NCBI GenBank assembly: GCA_900545555.1 | Contig: UQZI01000080.1 | Location: forward strand, 1 to 8,814 | Length of the DNA stretch: 8,814 nt | Direction of reading: 5' to 3' | Source: an uncultured Collinsella sp. | GTDB lineage: Bacteria > Actinomycetota > Coriobacteriia > Coriobacteriales > Coriobacteriaceae | Shown: positions 8,434 to 8,814 of the stretch, piece by piece | Layout of the letters: each line of letters starts with the position of its first letter | How positions within the stretch are numbered: the first letter of the stretch is position 1 | The notes under the pieces: generated by a model | The model's database searches: none | Told to the model about the DNA's origin: nothing | The model's input: the letters and a program-made list of their open reading frames with translations, nothing else | Made by a program: the position numbers and the translations under genes

Positions 8434-8662
8434 GGCCGTGGACAAAAAACGTCAAATATGAGTAATGTCACTAAACTAGTTCCATATCAAAATGGCAGTT
8501 TTTGCCGAGTTAGACCACATATGTCCAGGTATATAGCTGAGGTCGGGCCCAATCTGAGCACTAGGTCGTTGACTTGACATCTGATTCACCATCTAAAAGG
8601 CCGAATTCGCTGTTACTAAATCGGTAACAGTACTCATATTTGCCATTTTTTGCCCACAGGCC
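8434..8662. repeat. MITE-like element with 37/38-base inverted repeats
   Basis: The left arm (8434-8470) and the reverse complement of the right arm (8625-8662) agree at 32 of 37 aligned bases with one single-base gap. The longest shared block is CAAATATGAGTA, and both arms carry an A6/T6 tract. The 154 bases between have no convincing ORF. CGCAA (8424-8428) and TTGCG (8663-8667) may extend the repeats outward past a 5-base insertion. The stretch is visibly AT-richer than the surrounding genes. No transposase or clear target-site duplication is seen. It could be a non-autonomous mobile element, a dispersed intergenic repeat or a structured RNA. Confidence 0.6.
8610..8630. repeat. 7-bp perfect dyad at the inner edge of the right arm
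   Basis: CTGTTAC (8610-8616) and GTAACAG (8624-8630) flank TAAATCG. Part of it overlaps the right inverted repeat. It could be a protein-binding site or a stem of a larger fold. Confidence 0.4.
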
Positions 8663-8672
8663 TTGCGATGGT

Positions 8673-8708
8673 GCCGGGATCCGCACCCTGTCGGGTTTGA
8701 ATCCCGGC
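8673..8708. repeat. Two-tier symmetric hairpin with a tRNA T-arm-like segment
   Basis: GCCGGGAT (8673-8680) pairs with ATCCCGGC (8701-8708), and ACCC (8685-8688) with GGGT (8693-8696) around TGTC, leaving an internal 4x4 loop. The segment CGGGTTTGAATCCCG alone resembles a tRNA T-arm, but no acceptor, D or anticodon arm fits around it, so it is not called as a tRNA. Confidence 0.5.
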
Positions 8709-8718
8709 GTTGAGGCAG

Positions 8719-8750
8719 AAAAAAGCCCGTCACCGCGAGGGCAACGGGCT
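8719..8750 (-). terminator. Intrinsic terminator for a gene entering from the right
   Basis: Read on the minus strand, AGCCCGT (8750-8744) pairs with ACGGGCT (8730-8724) around a 13-base loop and runs into T6 (8724-8719). The U-run is on the minus strand only, so it ends transcription coming from beyond position 8814, convergent with glnN. Confidence 0.8.
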
Positions 8751-8757
8751 TCTCGAT

Positions 8758-8814
8758 TTAAATGGTGCCCCATTTGCAAAGATAGTCGAACCCAGGTACT
8801 GGCGCTCGGGCGCT
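8758..8814 (-). CDS. Possible C-terminus of a gene cut by the window edge
   Basis: The minus strand from 8814 reads 18 codons (SARAPVPGFDYLCKWGTI) to TAA at 8760-8758, 8 bases before the minus-strand terminator. That stop-to-terminator spacing is why I favour this frame over the frame one base on, which stops inside the hairpin. Too little is visible to name a family. Confidence 0.3.
   Translation of the reverse strand, partial: SARAPVPGFDYLCKWGTI

Noticed and set aside
8569..8597. Promoter-like TTGACT-17-TCTAAA inside the inverted-repeat element
   Set aside because: No plus-strand gene follows before the window ends, and similar partial matches are expected in AT-rich sequence.
8640..8715. 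tRNA gene suggested by the CGGGTTTGAATCCCG segment
   Set aside because: No acceptor-stem complement, D-arm or anticodon arm can be placed at the required distances.
8561..8779. 72-aa minus-strand ORF near the right end
   Set aside because: It runs through the minus-strand terminator, the two-tier hairpin and the right inverted repeat, has no SD, and resembles no family I know.

Overview
The window is GC-rich and compact, with SD motifs of the AGGAG type 6-7 nt before most starts. The gene set (a type III glutamine synthetase, a B12-dependent methionine synthase split from its reactivation domain, and a PFL/UPF0210 protein) suggests an anaerobic gut actinobacterium of the Coriobacteriia, with Collinsella the closest guess. 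That taxonomic call is inference from protein content and composition, not from a marker gene.

Layout: 1-96 is intergenic with a small perfect dyad at the edge. 97-1461 (minus) is a PFL/UPF0210 family gene. A long hairpin (1507-1544) separates it from a three-gene minus-strand operon, in transcription order metF (5798-4926), a stand-alone MetH reactivation-domain protein (4926-4138) and metH (4128-1570). The metF stop and the next start share one base, and the metH SD overlaps the preceding stop codon, so the three are almost certainly co-transcribed and translationally linked. From 5799 to 6225 lies a 427-base divergent intergenic region rich in dyads. On the plus strand glnN (glutamine synthetase III) runs 6226-8313 and ends at a strong intrinsic terminator (8341-8377). 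The last ~430 bases hold an AT-richer element with 37/38-base inverted repeats (8434-8662), a two-tier hairpin (8673-8708), a minus-strand terminator (8719-8750) and perhaps the last 18 codons of a gene entering from the right.

How the genes fit together: MetF reduces methylene-THF to methyl-THF. MetH passes the methyl group through cobalamin to homocysteine to give methionine. This MetH stops after the B12-binding domain, so the separate protein must reductively remethylate cobalamin when it is oxidised. The operon is therefore a complete methyl-transfer and repair unit. Divergently, glnN assimilates ammonium into glutamine; the shared upstream region could allow coordinated control, but the sequence does not prove it.

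The least explained parts are non-coding: an 88-bp symmetric foldback (5933-6020) midway between metF and glnN, a multi-hairpin metF leader (5820-5887), and the MITE-like element after glnN. The protein genes belong to recognisable families. I see no CRISPR array, transposase, phage gene or defence system.
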